DNA from: Sva-07 sp035529175
Lineage (GTDB): Bacteria; Actinomycetota; Acidimicrobiia; Acidimicrobiales; Ilumatobacteraceae
DNA length: 9,204 nt
NCBI GenBank assembly: GCA_035529175.1
Contig: DATKXG010000123.1
Coordinates: 1-9,204 of the forward strand
Direction: 5' to 3'
This document shows, in pieces, positions 6,503 to 9,204 of the stretch (position 1 is its first letter; every line of letters starts with the position of its first letter). The position numbers and the translations under genes were made by a program. Under the pieces are notes generated by a model. It saw only the letters and a program-made list of their open reading frames with translations, had not been told where the DNA came from and ran no database searches.

Positions 6503-6508
6503 TAGCGT
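6503..6508 (+). promoter_or_regulatory. TANNNT -10-like box before the Fe-S reductase
   Basis: TAGCGT, identical to the box before the hydrolase, ends 10 bases before ATG 6519. This gives a leader of at most a few bases and there is no Shine-Dalgarno. The spacing is slightly longer than at the other starts in the window. Confidence 0.55.
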
Positions 6509-6518
6509 TGCCGCCGTC

Positions 6519-8792
6519 ATGAGCAGCGAACCCGCCACCAACGCGTCCGGCGAACCGAAGCCGCCCGCCCGCGTCAAGCCCCATCAGCTCGCCCTGGTGC
6601 TCGGCATCGCGATGGGCATCTTCATCGTGGTCTCCGGCATCCTGCCGCAGATCACCGGTTGGGAGAACGACAACGCGATCCACCGGACCGTGTTCGTCAA
6701 CATCCCGGGCCCGATCCAGATCGCGTTCTACACCGTGATCCCGGTGATGGTGATCTGGGGGGCGTTCATGTTCGCCAACCGGATGAAGAACTGGGAGCGC
6801 GGCACCCCCGCCCAGCGCCACACCACCAGGAAGAACGCCGCGCAGCGCCTCAAGGACTTCCGCGCCGGGGCGTACATGCAGACGCTGCTGCGCGACGCCG
6901 GCGCCGGCCTCATGCACTCGATGATCTACTTCGGGTTCCTCGTCCTGCTCGGCGTGACCACCGTGCTCGAGATCGACCATCAGCTCCCCGAGGACCTGAA
7001 GTTCCTGCACGGCACCACCTACAAGGCATACGCCTTCGTCGGTGACCTCGCCGGGCTCGTGTTCCTCGCCGGCATCGTGTGGGCGATCGTCCGGCGGTAC
7101 GTGCAACGCCCCTACCGCATCCGCATCAAGTCGAAGCCCGAGCACGCGGCCATTCTCGGGACCTTCTTCGCGGTGGGAGTGACCGGCTTCGGTGCCGAGA
7201 TGTTCCGCATCGCCGTCGAGGACACACCGGACTACGAGAAGTGGGCGTTCATCGGCTACCCGCTCGCCACGCTCGTCGACGGATGGTCGTTGTCGAACCT
7301 CGAGACGTGGCACCAGTGGATGTGGATCCTGCACGTCGCAAGCTTCGTGGCGTTCCTCGCGCTGCTGCCGCTCACGATGCTGCGTCACATCTTCACGTCG
7401 CCGCTGAACATGTACCTCAAGGACAAGGACCGTCCGAAGGGTGCCATGCGGCCGATGCCGAACCTCGAGGAGACCGAACTCGAGAGCTTCGGTGCCTCCA
7501 CCATCGAGGACTTCACGTGGAAGCAGCTGCTCGACCTCGATGCCTGCACGATGTGCGGTCGGTGCACGAGCGTGTGTCCCGCCCACGCCACCGGCAAGCC
7601 GCTCGACCCGCGCGAGATCGTGTTGAAGGCCGGCGAGGTCATGGCCGCCACCGGCTCGCCGGTCGTCTCACCGCCGCTCGGAACGGATTCGGAGATCACC
7701 ATCAGCGCCGACTCGCTGTTCGAGCGCATCACGCCCGAGGAGATCTGGGCGTGCACCACCTGCAAGGCGTGCGACGAGATCTGCCCGGTCAACATCGAGA
7801 TCACCGACAAGATCTTCGACATGCGGCGCTACCTGTCGCTGATGGAGTCGAACTTCCCCGCCGAGCTGGGCAACGCCTACCGGGCGATGGAGAACCAGAT
7901 GAACCCCTGGGGCATGAACCAGGGCGAGCGTGGCGACTGGGCCGACGGCATCGACGGCGTCAACATCGTCGACCCCGGCGAGGCGCTCACATCGGAGTAC
8001 CTCTACTGGGTCGGATGCGCGGGTTCGTTCGACGACAAGAACAAGAAGGTCACCCAGGCAATGGCCGGGCTCCTGCGCCGTGCGGGCATCGACGTGTCGA
8101 TCCTCGGCCCGTCGGAGATGTGCACCGGCGACTCCGCGCGTCGCTCAGGCAACGAGTACCTGTTCCAGATGCTCGCCCAGCCCAACGTCGAGATGCTCAA
8201 CGGGATGGGCGTCAAGAAGATCATCACCCAGTGCCCGCACTGCTTCAACACGCTGTTGAACGAGTACCCGCAGGTCGGCGGCCACTACGAGGTGATCCAC
8301 CACACCCAGCTGCTCGAGGAACTGATCGAGTCGGGCAAGCTCGACGTCCGTGACGCCACCCTCGAAGAGCGCATCACGTACCACGACTCGTGCTACCTCG
8401 GTCGCCACAACGACGTCTACCTCGCACCGCGCAAGGTGGTCGCGTCGATCAAGGGCGTCGAGGTCGTCGAGATGCCGCGCAACGGCACCAAGGGCATGTG
8501 CTGTGGCGCCGGCGGCGCTCGCATGTGGATGGAGGAGAACACGGGCACGAAGGTGAACGACGAGCGCGCCGCCGAGGCGATCTCGACCGGCGCCAGCCGA
8601 GTCGCCACCGCCTGCCCCTTCTGCTACATCATGCTCGACGACGGCGTGAAGGGTGCCGGCGTCGAGGAGGACCAGGTCCGCGTGGCCGACATCTCGATCC
8701 ACCTCCTCGAAGCGATCGAAGCCGGAGAGGCCAAGCGTCACCACCCCGACGCCCCCCTGGCCATGCCCGCCACCCCCGTCGCCGGCGACTGA
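6519..8792 (+). CDS. Membrane-bound (Fe-S) reductase, EtfD / HdrD-like
   Basis: A 757-residue electron-transfer protein. The N-terminal third has about six hydrophobic helices (about 22-44, 64-86, 130-150, 170-190, 208-226, 268-288) in the manner of nitrate-reductase gamma/cytochrome b subunits; H133, H265 and H271 are candidate heme b ligands. Two 4Fe-4S ferredoxin motifs follow: C343-C346-C349-C353-P and C412-C415-C418-C422-P. The C-terminal part has two CCG (heterodisulfide-reductase) modules, with C500, C535, C572, C575 and then C625, C661-C662, C699, C702 (HDSCYLGR, MCCGAGG, ACPFC). This order matches mycobacterial EtfD (Rv0338c family), which passes electrons from electron-transfer flavoprotein to menaquinone during fatty-acid oxidation; that role is inferred by family, since etfAB is not in the window. 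No key cysteine is missing. ATG 6519 lies just after a TAGCGT box. Confidence 0.88.
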   Translation: MSSEPATNASGEPKPPARVKPHQLALVLGIAMGIFIVVSGILPQITGWENDNAIHRTVFVNIPGPIQIAFYTVIPVMVIWGAFMFANRMKNWERGTPAQRHTTRKNAAQRLKDFRAGAYMQTLLRDAGAGLMHSMIYFGFLVLLGVTTVLEIDHQLPEDLKFLHGTTYKAYAFVGDLAGLVFLAGIVWAIVRRYVQRPYRIRIKSKPEHAAILGTFFAVGVTGFGAEMFRIAVEDTPDYEKWAFIGYPLATLVDGWSLSNLETWHQWMWILHVASFVAFLALLPLTMLRHIFTSPLNMYLKDKDRPKGAMRPMPNLEETELESFGASTIEDFTWKQLLDLDACTMCGRCTSVCPAHATGKPLDPREIVLKAGEVMAATGSPVVSPPLGTDSEITISADSLFERITPEEIWACTTCKACDEICPVNIEITDKIFDMRRYLSLMESNFPAELGNAYRAMENQMNPWGMNQGERGDWADGIDGVNIVDPGEALTSEYLYWVGCAGSFDDKNKKVTQAMAGLLRRAGIDVSILGPSEMCTGDSARRSGNEYLFQMLAQPNVEMLNGMGVKKIITQCPHCFNTLLNEYPQVGGHYEVIHHTQLLEELIESGKLDVRDATLEERITYHDSCYLGRHNDVYLAPRKVVASIKGVEVVEMPRNGTKGMCCGAGGARMWMEENTGTKVNDERAAEAISTGASRVATACPFCYIMLDDGVKGAGVEEDQVRVADISIHLLEAIEAGEAKRHHPDAPLAMPATPVAGD

Positions 8793-8811
8793 CGCCACGC
8801 CACGCCACGCC
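8792..8811. repeat. Four tandem ACGCC units after the reductase
   Basis: ACGCC is repeated four times without error, starting on the last base of the reductase stop codon at 8790-8792. It is a simple-sequence tract likely to vary in copy number by slippage. It is non-coding and no function is evident. Confidence 0.8.
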
Positions 8812-8869
8812 AGGCTGTGACGGTCCGAGCGGGACGGGAGGACCGACGTCCACGCGTGCGTCGTGCCGA

Positions 8870-8912
8870 GTGATGAGCGAACCGACCGAATACGGGGCGT
8901 TTCGCTCATCGC
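8870..8912. terminator. Inverted repeat between the reductase and the DUF222-like gene
   Basis: GATGAGCGAA (8872-8881) is a perfect inverted match to TTCGCTCATC (8901-8910), extended by a wobble and a G-C pair to 8870/8912. The loop is 19 bases. It lies about 80 bases after the reductase stop and 50 before the next start, so it may terminate the former or be an operator for the latter. The rest of this 169-base gap (8793-8961) shows only the ACGCC tract, a short CACGCGTG palindrome at 8851-8858 and the promoter-like box below. Confidence 0.4.
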
Positions 8913-8948
8913 AATTCGGAAGTCGGCCGGTTCGTGACACCCCCTGCT

Positions 8949-8954
8949 TATGGT
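8949..8954 (+). promoter_or_regulatory. TANNNT -10-like box before the DUF222-like gene
   Basis: TATGGT ends 7 bases before ATG 8962 and is the closest of the boxes to a consensus -10. No Shine-Dalgarno precedes the ATG, so a leaderless start is likely. A canonical -35 was not found. Confidence 0.6.
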
Positions 8955-8961
8955 TGTGGCC

Positions 8962-9204
8962 ATGGAGATCGCGGGGGTGATCGAACGGGTGGAACGCATC
9001 GCTTCGGTGCGCACGAACCCGGCGGCGGCCGTCGATCTGATCGAGTCCGGTCTGGTGGCGGTGCGCGAGGTGCAGGCCTGGTGCGACGCGCAACACGCCG
9101 GCCTGGTCGAGCAGTTGGGTCGTGTCGATTCGTTCCCCGAGCAACGCATCGCCAAAGCGTCGAAGAAGTCGCTCGGCCAAGCCGCCAAGACCACCGAACG
9201 ATCC
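8962..9204 (+). CDS. N-terminus of a probable DUF222 / 13E12-repeat protein (HNH type), cut by window edge
   Basis: Eighty-one codons run open to the window edge. The peptide starts MEIAGVIERVERI and continues through VREVQAWCDAQHAGLVEQL (about 33-51), RVDSFPEQRIAKASK and SLGQAAKTTERS. It is soluble, helical and rich in charged residues. The AW-C-D-AQHA helix, the SFPE and the small-residue KSLGQAAKTTER stretch resemble the N-terminal DUF222 region of the actinobacterial 13E12 family, whose members usually end in an HNH endonuclease domain. That domain would lie outside the window, so nuclease function is not shown. The ATG is supported by the TATGGT box 7 bases upstream. The reading frame is confident, the family moderately so; another helical protein is possible. 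Confidence 0.6.
   Translation, partial: MEIAGVIERVERIASVRTNPAAAVDLIESGLVAVREVQAWCDAQHAGLVEQLGRVDSFPEQRIAKASKKSLGQAAKTTERS

Noticed and set aside
8851..8858. CACGCGTG palindrome as an operator
   Set aside because: Eight-base GC-rich palindromes are expected by chance in this DNA and no regulator gene is adjacent.
1..9204. CRISPR arrays, complete tRNA/rRNA genes, transposases, integrases or phage genes
   Set aside because: No spaced direct repeats, no full cloverleaf and no such protein motifs were seen on either strand.

Overview
The window is high-GC DNA with dense, mostly same-direction gene blocks, GTG/TTG-type start options and long antisense open frames. It carries a UDP-glucose epimerase, an SLC13-type permease with RCK domains, a DUF222-like reading frame and an EtfD-like Fe-S membrane reductase. 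This mix fits an actinobacterium, most likely of the Acidimicrobiia (Ilumatobacter-like). That placement comes from protein style and is not proven by a marker gene. No rRNA, tRNA, CRISPR array, transposase or integrase was seen.

Layout. The left half (1-5022) is read leftwards. A cytoplasmic M14 zinc carboxypeptidase (5022-3310) overlaps by one base, in a TGATG junction, with an SLC13/DASS-like permease (3310-1493). A NUDIX hydrolase (1440-913) follows, then galE (852-1), which runs off the window. The right half is read rightwards: an alpha/beta hydrolase (5071-5922), a 141-residue stand-alone cyclic-nucleotide-binding protein (6009-6434), a 757-residue membrane Fe-S reductase (6519-8792), and the first 81 codons of a probable DUF222/13E12-type protein (8962 onwards). 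The divergent promoter region between the two halves is only 48 bases. No stretch longer than about 170 bases lacks a gene.

How the parts may work together. The peptidase-permease pair looks like one translationally coupled unit, perhaps for peptide or organic-acid salvage. The Fe-S reductase has the build of the mycobacterial EtfD family, which passes electrons from electron-transfer flavoprotein to menaquinone in fatty-acid oxidation. NUDIX and GalE are housekeeping enzymes of nucleotide and sugar-nucleotide metabolism.

The most interesting signals are non-coding. (1) Six gene starts have a TANNNT hexamer 6-10 bases before the start codon and no clear Shine-Dalgarno, which suggests that leaderless transcription is the rule here. 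(2) A perfect 18+1+18 palindrome begins at the last base of the cyclic-nucleotide-binding gene's stop codon. It is bracketed by a 9-bp direct repeat, as if a small palindromic element had inserted at the base of an older terminator hairpin while leaving the stop codon intact. (3) The leader of the same gene resembles the 5' half of a type II tRNA.
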